Source: Zhengitettix transpicula (taxonomy: Eukaryota > Arthropoda > Insecta > Orthoptera > Tetrigidae). Taken from it: a stretch of DNA of 64,000 nucleotides. The stretch is from NCBI GenBank assembly GCA_037074705.1, contig CM073595.1, positions 48,293,639-48,357,638 of the forward strand, read 5' to 3'. The position numbers were made by a program, and so were the translations under genes. Under the pieces are notes generated by a model that was given only the letters and a program-made list of their open reading frames with translations, was not told the DNA's origin and did no database searches. Every line of letters starts with the position of its first letter. Positions within the stretch are counted from its first letter, which is position 1. Positions 12,443-25,425 of this stretch are shown one piece after another.

Positions 12443-15267
12443 ACGTTTTTGACCATATATTTTTCTAATGATTTAAGATCGATCGTATTCACATACTTTA
12501 GAAGCAGCTTCATGATTGATTATCAAATATGAGGTGCCCCTGTCGAGGTTATTTTTGGAGTTAATAATTTACCCCTGACTTCGTATGGTAACTGGTCGCA
12601 TTTCGAATCTCAATAAAAGCCGTGTGCAGTCATCGGCACGATGTTTATTTCTTCTGCACGAAATATTGACTAAAATTGTGTACGGCTGCATTTCATTCGG
12701 TTCGCAGTTGCCAGTATTTCACATGACGCTATAAAAAATTAACTTATTAGAGAAGAAATAATTTTGGATTTTGAAATTATATTCAGAAAAGGGTTCCAAT
12801 TTACGCAAATCAAAGCCTTATGATAAATAAAAGTATGATTCAATCCTCCCTAAGTCTCCAAATGTATTTAAGATGAACGGGAACGGACTTAGGTGACGAA
12901 AGAATGTGAATTAGATATGCATTTTCTCGTAGTACAGTGCGGACACATTGTTGAGCTCAGCACTGTGCTCTGACCGGAGGAGCCAAGAGCGAGTTTTCCT
13001 CCGGTTCGAGTGCTTACCTGCCGTCTCCCGTTCCGATCACTCACTAACGCAGCTGCTCTTCACTTCCCTTATGGAAATGACCGTACACAATGGTCTCATT
13101 GTGGCGACACACTTATCTCCTCTCACGATCACCGTGAACTCCTTGAACTCCAACAGAATGCTGATCATCTTCCCTTTCTCGAGTCACATAAGTGATCACT
13201 AATAAGTCGATTTTCGTCATCGGCTATCTCGAGTAACACGGCTTATCAATTTGAGACGCGTAGCCAAAATCGTACTTTTTGCTTCTGGTGCGCTGTAATT
13301 GAGTATTTTAATTTTCATTAATATATTAGGATCTTTGACGGCTTACAGTTTTTAATTTATACAGAACTCGCGTTCAGTGGATGCGAAAATGAGGCTACGG
13401 ATTCTAAAACCAATGGTCTGATACAGAGACTCGAGGGATGAGATCACATGAACCAAAGGCCAATGGCCTCTGCGTAAGGTGATTGAACTGCTACATAGAT
13501 AGATGTATTAAATTCTCTGGGAAAAACCCGGTGGAAAAATTACATTATGAACACCAAAAATCAGAGTAAATACTTAAAATTATATAATTCAACTAAAATA
13601 AACTATCCACAGCTTACCCACTTTATTTCACTTTCCTAATCTGACTAGAGATTTTCTTAAAGAATCCGGTATTTATAAAATTGCTCAGAAATAATATACA
13701 GCATTAGATATATTTACTCCAACAAGAAAAACAAATTACAGTAAAATAAAAAGCATATAAATACAGTATGTATAACAAAACTAAGACATTTTTCACTCAT
13801 TCACGGTAATTAGCTGCAATGAACCTGAGGAAAATACATGGCGGCTCTGTTAATAATTTTCGGAGTGTTCACACAACTGGAAAAAGCTTACAGATGTTGT
13901 TAATCGGAAGAACACGACCGTGCCCACATGTGCGTATTAACGAAAATATTAAAACTGTGAAGATTTTCATATATTCATAGCAAGCAGAACTTCAGGTTAT
14001 CAGGACTTGAATAATTCTATGCAGAATCCGCCACACAAAATGGCATTTTATATCGTAACTGTATCAAAGTATCAAGTAATTGATGTGTTGCAGATCTGTT
14101 TAAAAATGAAAATTTACACTCGACAGTCTTTCTCGTATTTTATTCGGATGATAGTAATTTTATAAATAAGTAGTAGACAATACGCAGTTACATACATTTC
14201 TCTGGTCCGGTTCGTCTAGAATGTATTCTAGTGTCCGCCAACGATTAAAAAATTTCCAAATTTCAATTTCAATAGCTCTGAAAAAAATTATTCGCTCAGC
14301 TACGAAGTGTCTCCATTGTCTAATAGAGTCAGGTCTTTAAATTATGCTCACGACTCGACTAGATATATGGTGACTACATATAGGAGATAGTTAGGTTTAT
14401 TTGGATTGAAGAAATAAATACAAATAATTTTTTTTTAGTTCAGTAACAAATCATAAAGCAAAGTATCCTCCATAAAATTATGAATTAAAAATCGTTGACG
14501 TGAGTTTCATTTTAAAAAAAGTTGATTCTAAGAAAAAAATGTAAGAAATAGGAATCCGTCGTTATTGGGGTCAATCGTGCATATTATCTTTACCTATTTT
14601 ATGTTATATCATTCTACTTGTGATATAAAAAAATATAATTAAATACATCCCAAACCGTGCCCAATATAAAAGGAGAAGTTAGAAGTTTCCAGTAGGTGAG
14701 AGATTTCCATCAATGAACAGCCGCAGTTATAATACAAGCGCTTGTAAACAGGAAATAAACTATTACCGTATGTATGACGATTAGTCACAATCTAGAATAT
14801 GTATGAAGTCGTACAACTATTCCATTGTCACGAACACGAGTAAGATATACGCACGAGTACGTAAATGCCTTGTTAGGAAACGATGCTGCCTCGTGTATTA
14901 GTTGCCTGGGAAAATATAGATGACGCCGAAACTCATTGGTTCTTCCCGAACTTTAAAACCGATGACGGGAACGAAGGTTACTGAACAACATTGTAGCGTG
15001 ATTTATTTCAGGTTTGTTTGTCCTTTATGGCTGAAATTGATCTAGGAAACAGTGGGTTCATGTTATTTTCCATTTACCTTCATAGGCACGTTTAACACAA
15101 GAGTCTCATAGTAAAAGTTCTTGGTCCAGGAATTGAAATTCGCGGATCTAGGAAACTTTTCGATGTTGCTAATTTGAATGTGTCTTATTTTTAACGAAAC
15201 TATTTACAGAAGGTTGATTTTTGTAACAGAAAATTGGGAATTGCAGTCGTATCTACATCATTCGTTT
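12443..15267. other. no gene recognised
   Basis: Intergenic AT-rich DNA. The overlapping open frames at 12948-13202 show no family motif and no splice context. Confidence 0.6.
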
Positions 15268-15528
15268 GACAAGTACCAAATGCCCGACCTACCTGATGCA
15301 GGTTTTTCTAGGGTTTACCCTGCATCACCTTTTGGCGAATTTCCGGGTAGGATCCTTAAACTATAACCCGGGAAGGTATAGTTAACCATTGGTTACCTTC
15401 CTCTATCCTTCCTCTACCCTTCCTCATCCCCCCCTTTCAAATCCCTTTCGTATGCTATAAGAGGGGAGTTGCCACTATGTAGATTACCCTATACATAGGC
15501 TGTCTACACCTTAAATAAAAATAAATAA
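15268..15528 (+). mobile_element. dispersed repeat family R1, copy 2 (5'-truncated)
   Basis: Starts at GACAAGTACCAAATGCCCGA and runs through the shared GTTGCCACTATGTAGATTAC block to an A-rich tail (TTAAATAAAAATAAATAAT). It contains a short internal duplication (CTCTATCCTTC CTCTACCCTTC). The 5' truncation relative to copy 1 fits retroposition. Confidence 0.8.
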
Positions 15529-18500
15529 TGTGTATACGAACTAAAAATCAACACGGAACTGCCAAAACATTTTCTCTGCATTTGATGTGACTTTGGGGAA
15601 TTGGAAATTTTATTTAACGTAAGCCTTATCTTTCTCTGATCTAGTTTTGATTCACTAACTCTAACAAGTTCAACAGAAAACCTAGAACAGAAAACCTAGA
15701 ACAGAATATACTTAAGAAAATAGGCTTTTTTAGGAAATAATTCAATTTTTTAATATAAAAAATATGTATATATTACTTATGTGGGGCATGGTAAAAAAAT
15801 ATGTTGGGAAACACTGATCTAGAGGTCATTTCCGGTGGTATGAACTCTTTCCCAGCTGAGAAATTCTCAACAGGATCCAAATATTTCATCCTTAAATTTG
15901 TTCACTGTATAATATGAATACAATTTTCTGTCTTGAATTCAATTTTATAACTGATTAAAGTGTGTTAAATAAATGAAGTAATTCACAAGTAGATGTTACT
16001 ATTAGTTAGACAATCACGAAAGTATATATGAAAAATGAATAAACAATTCTTGGACTTCCACCTGGGTCATAGTAGTAAATCTTGAAGATTTTTTAAAAAT
16101 AAAAGAACACAATTAACGTCTGTAAAAATATTTGCTACACTCAGTTACATATTAGTGCAAGTAGGCTTGTACGCTATTATTTTTTTAAGTATTGCAGTGT
16201 GGTTTGGAGAGAAAAAGTAGACAAAGTTGATTTACTATGACCCGCGTGGAAGCGCAAGAATTGTTTATTCAACAGATTTTCCGGGAAAACCGACGATATT
16301 CAATGAAAATTGAATGTTTCCGAATTGCAATTATAAAATATATATTTTTTTTAATGCGGTATCACGCCGTTGAGAGATGGAAGTGACTCTTTCGATTTGT
16401 ATCAAATCATGTTTAACATTTCGCAAATACGAGCCTGAAACGTCGAACGTTTCATGTTCGTTCCGAATAGTTTGGCATATAGAATGAAAATTGGCTTCGT
16501 TGATCGACACCCGCTTATCTACGAAATATCTCTGTCGAGACAATCACCTTTTATAATGCAAAGTAAGGCAATAAAATCTGCATACATTCGCTCATACGGG
16601 CGAATGACGTAGCAAATTTAAATTCACCGCTTCGTAAGTGCAGTACACACGACCCAGCTTTTTTTTTTCTCGTATTTTCAGCAAGATAAGAAACCAAACG
16701 ACTTCTGTGACCAGCGTTTAAACTTCTAACAACAAAACTTTAATACTTCTGGAAAAGAGTGCTTTGAATTCTGAACTTGTTCCGTTTTTAATGTTGCTTG
16801 ATCATTAATATTTAATGGTTAACAAAATTTTCTAAATATTTTTGACAAATTGAATTAAATCACATAAAATACTAGAATATGTTTCGCTTGTGTATCTAAT
16901 AAAGGAGACGCAAGACGGAGGTATAAGATATAATTAATCGTTGTGTCTGATAACTTATACAATTAAAATTGATCACAAAAAATTTCAAACTTAAAATAGC
17001 TTATAATAGCAAATTCATTTAAGCCTTTCGTATTATCAGTATTTTTTGCCTATAATTAATATTTTCAACTTTACATCATACATGTTTTCCAAATTCCATA
17101 TAGCTTCATGGAACCTTTCACCATGTTCTCATCTCAAACAATATAACCTATAAACAAATCCAATTGAACCTTAGCAGACGTTATGTACAATATTCCAGTA
17201 ATAATTCTCTTTCTTACTTGAAAAAAAAACTCACCGTCATTCTTTTTTTATTTTTCAGTTCTTCAAAACCTTTATTATTCTGATGTCCTCTTCTATACCT
17301 TTTTTTTTACATTATCTGTTAAATGACGAGGGAAAGATATCCTAATTCTTTTCTTGCTTGTTCCATGCCTGTTAACAAACTTCTTAATTAGACGCAGTTT
17401 GATGTGAAATGAATGTAAAAGATTATCTTCACGATCCACTAGTTTTGGACGCAGCACATATTTTTACTTAGAATTGAGGAAAACGAAAATTCTTCCAATA
17501 TGGTTAGTTTACCATTGCCACTATAGATAAAAGATAAATTAAGATTATTGTTAATATAATATACGTCGGGAAAACTTACGCTCTTTATTAAGATTATTGT
17601 TATCATGTAAATATAGTGTTAAGACTTTGGCGTGTATTGTTAATATATTTATGTCAAATTCTGAGAAATATTTGATATTTTTTTGTTTATTATTTTACAG
17701 GTATTTCACGAATATATTTTAAAATATCAGTTCAATGCATACGTACTCTGTAAATATTATATTATTCAAAATTAGAGATATGTAATGGTACTTTTTTCTC
17801 CATACGACTAATGAATGTGGTATAATAGAACTAATGATGAATCTTAATCTAAATCATCTAGGTTTCCTAGTTCTTTACGTCGTACAATAAATTGTCATTC
17901 CATCCAAATAACTAGACGGATACAATTTTTTTATATAAAAAATTTTGAGAAACATGCACGTGCTTTCATATTCCTGAGACTTTTAACTTCAAGGGCGAGG
18001 GTACACGTGATTCTATTTGTCTTGCTGCAGGTCTCAGGTCCATTGTGTCGCAGTCGCTTCTGATCTACGACTCTGCTTTTGATCTATCGCAGGTCTTTGA
18101 CGGAGTTCCCATTGTACTGCTCTCGCACATGATGATAGGACTCAAAGCATGGATACGTTTCTTTCCAAGTCAGTTTCTTTAAGTAGCTGCGGTTTAGGAG
18201 CTAGTTGCATACGGCAGTTGAAAGCTAAGTCTCTACATGGTAACGGCAAACAGGAATTTTTCGTCGTTTTTCTCATTATTTTGTAAAAGGACTAAAGAAT
18301 ATATTACGGACCTATGACGATTGTAACAAATGCCTCAAACAAGTAATACTCTTTCTTGGCTTCAGCAGAATTTATTAGAACTTTTTTATATAAAAGATGC
18401 TTAAATATAACATTACTATTTCTCAATTATGTATTCAATGTTCTAATTTATATTTGCTTTTTGTCAAGACTTGCAGACAAAAGTGATATACAAAGTTGAT

Positions 18501-18639
18501 GGATTAACTACGCTCCAACCGACATTGTGAATCCCTCATGTGTCCATTCAACCTCTGAGTTGGGACATCGTTATTTTAAGGGATGAAAATTCGAATTCTC
18601 ATTTATGGATTGGAGTGGAAATTTTGAAACATACAAACA
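15529..18639. other. no gene recognised
   Basis: Intergenic. A 16-base tandem duplication (AGAAAACCTAGAACAG, twice, about 15675-15706) is the only local structure. 16230-16290 contains AACAGATTTTCCGGGAAAAC, loosely resembling 34977-35000 (AACAGATTCACCGGGAAAGC), possibly relics of one element. Confidence 0.5.
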
Positions 18640-19152
18640 CGGACGATATTTGCTTTGAATATATATTTTTCAGGGTTAATTAGATTGATGGCATTTCTAC
18701 CGATGTTGTTTGCGGATAATTTCCACCCCTTTTCGCATGGGAGGAGAGCACGTTTAGGGGTGGGGATGGAGGGGCTTTACATAAAAATAACGCAACAACA
18801 ACCGAGATTCGATTCAAATCGAGGTTATGGATGACGCAGTTTATTTATGACAACCTGGACAACGCGTGGCGAGGGAGGGTGGAGTGGGTGGAGGGGGCAG
18901 AAATTTTCAAACAAGTTAACCTGCTGATTTTTGGGTCCTCTAAATATTTTTCGGGACCAATGAGTTTCATAAAATTTCTCTACATGTTTTCTGTACATAA
19001 TTTCAACCCTTTTCGGCATTGGAAGTGGGCACATTTAGGGATGGGGGTCAAGGTGCCTTACAAGAAAAATAACGCAAAAGGAACCGAAATTGGATTCAAA
19101 TCGGGAGTTATGGATATGTGACAACCCGGGAAACGCAGAGCACCCAGCTAGT
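18640..19152 (-). repeat. dispersed repeat family R2, copy 3 (two tandem units)
   Basis: Two diverged head-to-tail units: one with TTTAGGGGTGGGGATGGAGG, AAATAACGCAAC and GATTCAAATCGAGGTTATGG, and a second with ATTTAGGGATGGGGGTCAAG, AAATAACGCAAA and GATTCAAATCGGGAGTTATGG. It ends ACCCAGCTAGTGTTAAAT, the inverted form of the family's start. The tandem doubling is absent from the copies at 475 and 57806. Confidence 0.75.
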
Positions 19153-22100
19153 GTTAAATAAATTAGACTTGTTAAATGTTAGGATCATTCTGTATGATGT
19201 GTTAGTTTTTATAGTTGCCCCAGTATTTAAATATTTTTATAAAAATGGTGTAAACCAGGGGTAGGAACATTTTTATTAATGAGCATCTGAATCTAAAAAG
19301 TACTAAAAACTCTATGTTTGTTAGACGGTTAATATTATATAACGAGTTACCTGTAGCAGTAAAGAATACGAATAGTATTTAAAAATATTAATGTTAGAGA
19401 TAAAAAATAGTGATAGGTAAATAGTTGTATTGTGTAATTAGCTTTAAGCTAAATTGTCCAAATAAATAACCACCGCCGAAATTCTGTACGTCGCGACCAC
19501 AGATCTGTTGTTTTCTAAATACGTTAAAGGCACTACATGCTCCAGTCTGAACCATGTTGGCTACTGAAATGGGGTCACCAACAGAACAGAGGGAGACTAC
19601 GTGCGTCAGCCTACCGCTACCACCTTGCAAACCACTTCCAAACAACTTTGTTAGACAACACTTTTTCCGCTGTATAAATGGTCACGGAACATTTTAAACG
19701 GTTGTGATAGATTCACAGGTCTTCTATAATTATGTTCATGCTTCATCAATAAGAAAAATTCGTATAATATGAAAACGAATCTTCAGTGAGCCAATGGGGG
19801 GAAAAACTTCATCACATCATGACACGTTTCTGATTTTTGTCGTTGAGTAAAGACAAACTAAGATTCGATTATAACAAATTCATGAAGATCTGAGACTTCA
19901 AATGGAAGGAGAACTGGATATATATTTTAGTTCATTTAGAAAATGAAGGGTGTATTTTGGTATGTGTGGGATCTATGATAAGAGCACATCTGGTGGTTGT
20001 CAGCTCTCGAGTTCTGCTATCAGCTGTTCTGCCTCAGTTACCCTACAAACCTGTGTACTCGTTCAATTTTGCAGATAGCAACTTGTTAAGAGACGTTGAA
20101 CCTCGTGTTTCCCTAATCACCGATCCCGGGACCATTCAATTGTTATTCAATAGGAGGTTATTATTTTATTTATTACAATTCAAAATTTAAATCAAATTAT
20201 AAGCTTCCCTAATTCATTAAATTACTTTATTAATGTACTGACGAAAATATTTAAAAAAAAATTCCTAACTTGAAGAGAGAATGATGACGCGCTCGTATAT
20301 CACGCAAAAATGTTTTAATTGTGAGAAGGAAACATTAATATTCGTTGACACACACTAGCCGACAAATTAGTATTTACCGGGATAGATAACATAACAAGAG
20401 AAGATATAACATAAGCGTGTGTGTTATTTCTGTCCTACTACAAACGTTTTTTCTCAGAATATCTCGGACGAACACGATCAATGTGTTTCGTTGTTATTCG
20501 TCTCTGATGTAAGATCTGCTTCTAAAACTGATGCACTAACAGTGCTCTTCCTTCTAAGTAAAAAACGGTCCACCAGATGATCTGAAAAACCCTCATTTCG
20601 CATTCTAAATTTACTAGTTTGCATTAGTGTGGGTCATCTGGTAGTCTCTAGTCAACAGAGTAATCATCCCGTCTCTATTTTAATGCTATTCTGTTACGGG
20701 ATGATTACTCTGTACATAAGTACTATTAGGTTTTTGTAACTATGAGTTATTGTATATGTTCAGATGCCCCACTGGGGAACAGCGCTGTAGCACCGCCACT
20801 CCATATATACACATGTCTCTCACCTCATTTTAATAAACACTGAAAACCGTATAAATATGTCTTATAATTATTTTTACCTCAAAGTTGACTGAAAAGTACT
20901 ATTGTTATTTGTAACATAATTATTAAAGATGTGCAATGGAAATTAGTACACTAAACATGTAAACTGAGGATTCATGATTTAAACCCCCTCTGAGTGGTTC
21001 CGCAGAACAAAAATTGGAACCAATCAGATGCTTCTACTGAAAGTAAGGAAATAGGTTCAATGTTAAATCTAAAGACAAAACTGTTACGATTACGTCATAA
21101 AACGCTTGCTTCAAATACTTCGATTTATTACTCTCAGTTCTAATGCAAAAAAATAATGCTGAATGAAAATTAAATACTCTGTTAGATATAATGTAACTTT
21201 ATTTGTTCAAAATTTCTTTCTGATTTTCCTCTTTGGTAATTTGTTGGAACACAGTTTAACTTCACGATGGCCGCCGCAAAATGGCGACCTAGTCTCCAAG
21301 TCTCATCTATTTAATTAATTATTTGGAACAAGGATAGTAAATGTGACAATCTAATGACTTCACTTTGCAGCTAGAGAAATACACGAATGAAATAAATGTA
21401 AGTTTCAAAATCAGCCCTATTTAAAGCGGACATGAAAACGTAACGCGAAATTTTTAAAAATGTTTATCCACAGAGAAAGTAGATTTAAATATTGCATTTC
21501 TCTGTTTACAGCTTCTTACACGGAAATTCGACATAACATAAACAAAAAGTTTTTTTTAAAAAAAAAACAGATAAAAGTTTCTAGAACACATAATCAGTTA
21601 TCTGACTTTAAAACGTAGTGTTTATGCAATAAAATTGGTCTTCGTGAGTCGCAGTGGGAGTCTTCATTAACAAATGAAGACATTATTTCCAGTCCGTAGG
21701 AAACAAATTTCGGAGTATATTAATTTGATCTATTCATTTGTATTAATTCTTTGTCCAAGTAATCATTATAGCTTGAATACAAAAATTATATATATAATGT
21801 CAAATAATTGTATTTTAATTATTTTATTCGCCAATTGGGTCACAAATGATAAATTACAGTTATTCCCGGGAGGCGGATACTTATTTCGAAATCCCCATAA
21901 TCCCTCGTCGTATCCCGCCATTTTTCTGATCATGCACACTCTGATCTAAATTCGATATGAAGCGATGAACCAGATGATGGACCACAAATTGAGCTTCGAT
22001 TCCATTAGAGAAAGTGAAATATTTTATCCGGTTCGAACTGAAGAGCTACGTATTAACTTATTACTATGTGCGGAGCACGTTGGCAGACGACAATGACAGC

Positions 22101-22589
22101 AAGAGATGAACTCACGTAACGTCTCCATACGAAGTGAATCATGTGAACGGCAAACTAATTCCTCTGCGAAACACAAGAAACTTTCCCGAACATCATTTTG
22201 CTAGAGATCAGGAAAATAAAATACTATATAATCGTATAATGTCAGATAAATTTATATACAAACACCTCATATGTTTGTTCTGCATTAATATAATGAAGAC
22301 TGCGTTATTTGCCGACTTATTTAGGTGCCATCAGCCTAATAGCGTCATAAGTTACTCAAATTTTTGTCCATTTTGTATAGTAAAATACCTAATTTAATTT
22401 CATAATATTCGGGGAGATTAATATGTCAGTTTATTAATTTTATTGAGAAGAGGGTTTCAAGTATAAATCTGAATATTAAGCAAAATAAATTAAACGGCCT
22501 TGTTTCTAAAGTTACACACTTGTACATATTTCTAAATTGTATTTTTTCTCATAATTGTGATTACCCAGACGTTGTTTTTTTTGCAAACG
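19153..22589. other. no gene recognised apart from the hairpins at 20568-20715
   Basis: Intergenic AT-rich DNA. A minus-strand open frame at 19394-19645 is GC-richer than its surroundings but matches no family I know. Confidence 0.55.
20568..20715. repeat. two adjacent perfect hairpins
   Basis: An 18-base perfect inverted repeat, ACAGAGTAATCATCCCGT at 20655-20672 and its reverse complement at 20696-20713 (loop 23), is preceded by a second, imperfect pair CACCAGATGATC (20571-20582) and GGTCATCTGGTAG (20631-20643). Could be a miniature element or a structured RNA; no transcript evidence. Confidence 0.7.
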
Positions 22590-24070
22590 TTTTGTTCAAA
22601 GTATACAAAATTCCCTTGATGAAAAACTTAAAATAGCCGTAATTTTTGCTGATCTTTCGAAGCCGTTTGATCTTGTAGATCACAGCATACTTCTCCAAAA
22701 ATTAGAATACTATGGGATCAGAGGCAACGCTTTGGCACTCTTTGAATCTTATCTCAACAATCGTAAACAGAAGGTAGCCTTAAAAAACAAATCTGGTGAG
22801 GTGCACTTGTCAGAATGGGAAGGCATTTCTTGTGGCGTGCCTCAGGGCTCAATAGTAGGTCCACTGCTTTTTCTTTTGTATATTAATGATCTTCCAGAAC
22901 ATATGGAACCTATAAATGTGTCTTCTACGCAGATGACACTAATTTGTTAATTACGGACACTGATTTAAATAATATCAATGCGAAGATTGATATTGTATCT
23001 AGAAACCTAAATACTTGGTTCGCTGCCTATAAATTAACACTCGATGTACAGAGAACTAAGTTAGTTCGTTTTACAACAGAAACCAACAACATCGTAACGG
23101 ATAAGTTCTCAGACCGTACGACTTTCCTCGGCTTACAGGTCGACATAAATTAAAATGGAACTTGCACATTGATCGCCTTGTGCGCAAACTTAGTTCTGTT
23201 TGTTACTCATTGAGACTATTGATGCAACAAGTTGATACCAAGACTGCTTCACTAGTCTATTTTGCCTACTTTCATTCACATATGAGTTACGGTATTGCCA
23301 ACTGGGGCAATTGTTCTCGTAGTGTGGAAGTTTTCAAACTGCAAAAACGAGCCATTAGAATGATATCAGGTTCAGATGCTAGAGGAAGCTGCAAACCGCT
23401 GCTCAAAAGACTTCATATTCTGACTACGTAGCGCTTACATGTTAGAAGTACTCAAATTTGTTAAACGCAACATGAACCTTTTTGCAAGTAACGGGGGCAA
23501 TCATCGAGGAACCGTTCAGTTCTCAGGTCTGACAAGCACAGCCTCAGCGTTCATTATTCCGGTATCGCACTATTTAACAGCCTTCCTGAACATGTAAAGA
23601 ACGTCAACAACTACAACTCATTTGTCAAGGAGTGTAAAACTTTTCTTGTAATTGGAACTCATTTTTGAATCGGTCTCACATTCGCTGAACGGACTTGCCT
23701 ACAAAATTGCCGAATATGCTTCAAATATGTAAATAGTCTGTCCAGTTTTCCCCTTTTGGTTGTTTTTCTGCCTCTGCTTTCTGTTTTAGTAAATATCCAT
23801 GACGACTTCCCTCCGTACCTAGCGACAGGAGATGAATACCAGGAAGTGATAAGTGTTGTGTGCGTGTTTCTTAAATGAAGTGTGTATGAATGTGGTGTCT
23901 CGACAAATGTGAACAGTGCGGTATTGATATAATTTTTTTGTGTGTGTTACTTATTCATTAGTACTATTAATATTAATTCATTTTAAATGTAATTTATCTA
24001 TTGTACATTTGTGACGAATCCTATTTCCTCATTAGAGGGCTAATGGAGAATAAATATATCTGTCTATCTA
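22590..24070 (+). pseudogene. 5'-truncated, frameshifted non-LTR retrotransposon (LINE) reverse transcriptase
   Basis: Reverse-transcriptase motifs appear in order but across three frames: ADLSKPFDLVDHS (catalytic Asp motif A) near 22650, LFESYLNNRKQKV near 22740, GVPQGSIVGPLLFLLYINDLP near 22835-22900, and FYADDTNLL near 22925, reached only after a +1 shift from the previous frame. Downstream come LNTWFAAYKLTLD with KL, and LVYFAYFHSHMSYGIANWGN near 23250-23310. At least three frame breaks make it non-functional. The 3' end carries CCTATTTCCTCATTAGAGGG and a GGAGAATAAATATAT tail, resembling Jockey/CR1-type elements. The upstream endonuclease domain is absent. Confidence 0.88.
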
Positions 24071-24475
24071 CTCCTTTACTCACTAGATAATTATGTCAAA
24101 TTGTCCATTTGTATGAATTTATGACAATATTTCTTATTTCCCCCATAGAGTAAATATCAATGATGAAAAACCCAATATTTCTTCCTTATTAATAACAGTT
24201 TGTATGTGAACGCTTTAGCCTTTTATGACAGCTGCTTAAGGCTGGTGGAGTTTGAAGACTGTTTTTTCTGACTTGGAATATAAATGCGGGTTTCTTAAAA
24301 ATCAAGAAAATTGTATTCCAGTTCATTTAAGAGACCTTTGGTTTTCTTAAAGTGTCGCCAGAATCGACTGTTTTTTTAGTAAACGCTTCAGTCCTGTCTT
24401 CAAATATTCTGGTTACAAATCTTCAATTTCACTTGTACTTCTGGATGTTAACCTTAGTCAGTATCAAAGATGGAA

Positions 24476-24818
24476 GACTTTCCCGGTGTTATTGTTGGAT
24501 GAACAGCTCTCGGTTTTCACACGGGTGTAAAATATTAAGACGCGACGTTTCGACGCCTAAAAGCTCTATCGTCATCTTCTAGGCGAAGTGCCGGAACCAT
24601 TCCATTTCATGTTGTTGTTTATTTCATGTCCATCTTGGATAGCTACTTTTTAATAAATTCAGATACGTTCTTTTGAAATATTTATTATTTCACCAGGAAA
24701 CATGAAATAGAATGGTCCCGGCACTTCGCCTAGAAGATGACAGAGCTTTTTGTCGTCGAAACGTCGCGTCTTCATATATATATACCCGTGTGAAAACCGA
24801 GAACTGTTCATCCTGGTC
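24476..24818. repeat. foldback element, family R3, copy 2
   Basis: Arms of about 120 bases (24483-24610 and 24701-24816) mirror each other: GAACAGCTCTCGGTTTTCAC, GCGACGTTTCGACGCC and CTTCTAGGCGAAGTGCCGG, against their reverse complements. It starts with the same TTTCCCGGTGT as the copy at 2709. It lies 400 bases beyond the LINE 3' end. Confidence 0.85.
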
Positions 24819-25354
24819 AGTATGTTGATGAGTGTGATATGATTTTTTTTATGTAAGATGGAACGATGTGAACAGTACAAAAACATACTTATCGAGGTAT
24901 TTCAGAATCATCAAACTACTGAAAACCTTTTTGATACATACTTATTTAGCTGTAAGAAGTGATGTAATCTCCACGCACGCGACAAAGCGTTCAGACAAAT
25001 CTTGGCGTAAGTTGGTTCCTGGGTTTGTGCGTGTAGGAATTCCCGCGTGCAACCCCAGCAACGGTGCATTTTAAGTTTGCCCTCCCCCTGCCTTAATGCA
25101 CTCTAAGCATTTGTGCTGTCCTGGTTACAAACAGCTGTGATTCCGGAGACAAGTGACGAGATCCTACGTGCGTTGCGGAACTCTCAACTTCGCAGACTGA
25201 TACGTTGCTGATAGTTACGGTTCAACTAAATAACGAACATTTAAATACTGACCCATGAAAAACTAACAAGAATTTTACAATCGGAAGAGTAGTAAAGAAA
25301 AGCGAAAAACCGATGAAATGAAATAAAACCTTTTCTATATTCTATTGTATTTGT

Positions 25355-25425
25355 AAACTGGTTTGATTTATTTTATTCCATTAGTATTCGTATGAGGAAA
25401 CAGGATACGTCATTACATAAAATTG
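25355..25425 (-). mobile_element. 3' end fragment of the same LINE family
   Basis: On the minus strand this reads ATCCTGTTTCCTCATACG...ACTAATGGAATAAAATAAATC. It matches the 3' terminus of the LINE at 24020-24060 (CCTATTTCCTCA...CTAATGGAGAATAAATA). Extreme 5' truncation is typical of target-primed reverse transcription. Confidence 0.65.

Noticed and set aside
19394..19645. Minus-strand frame with ACSAFNVFRKQQICGRDVQN
   Set aside because: GC-richer than surroundings and possibly transposon-derived, but I could not name a family or find a second copy in the window.
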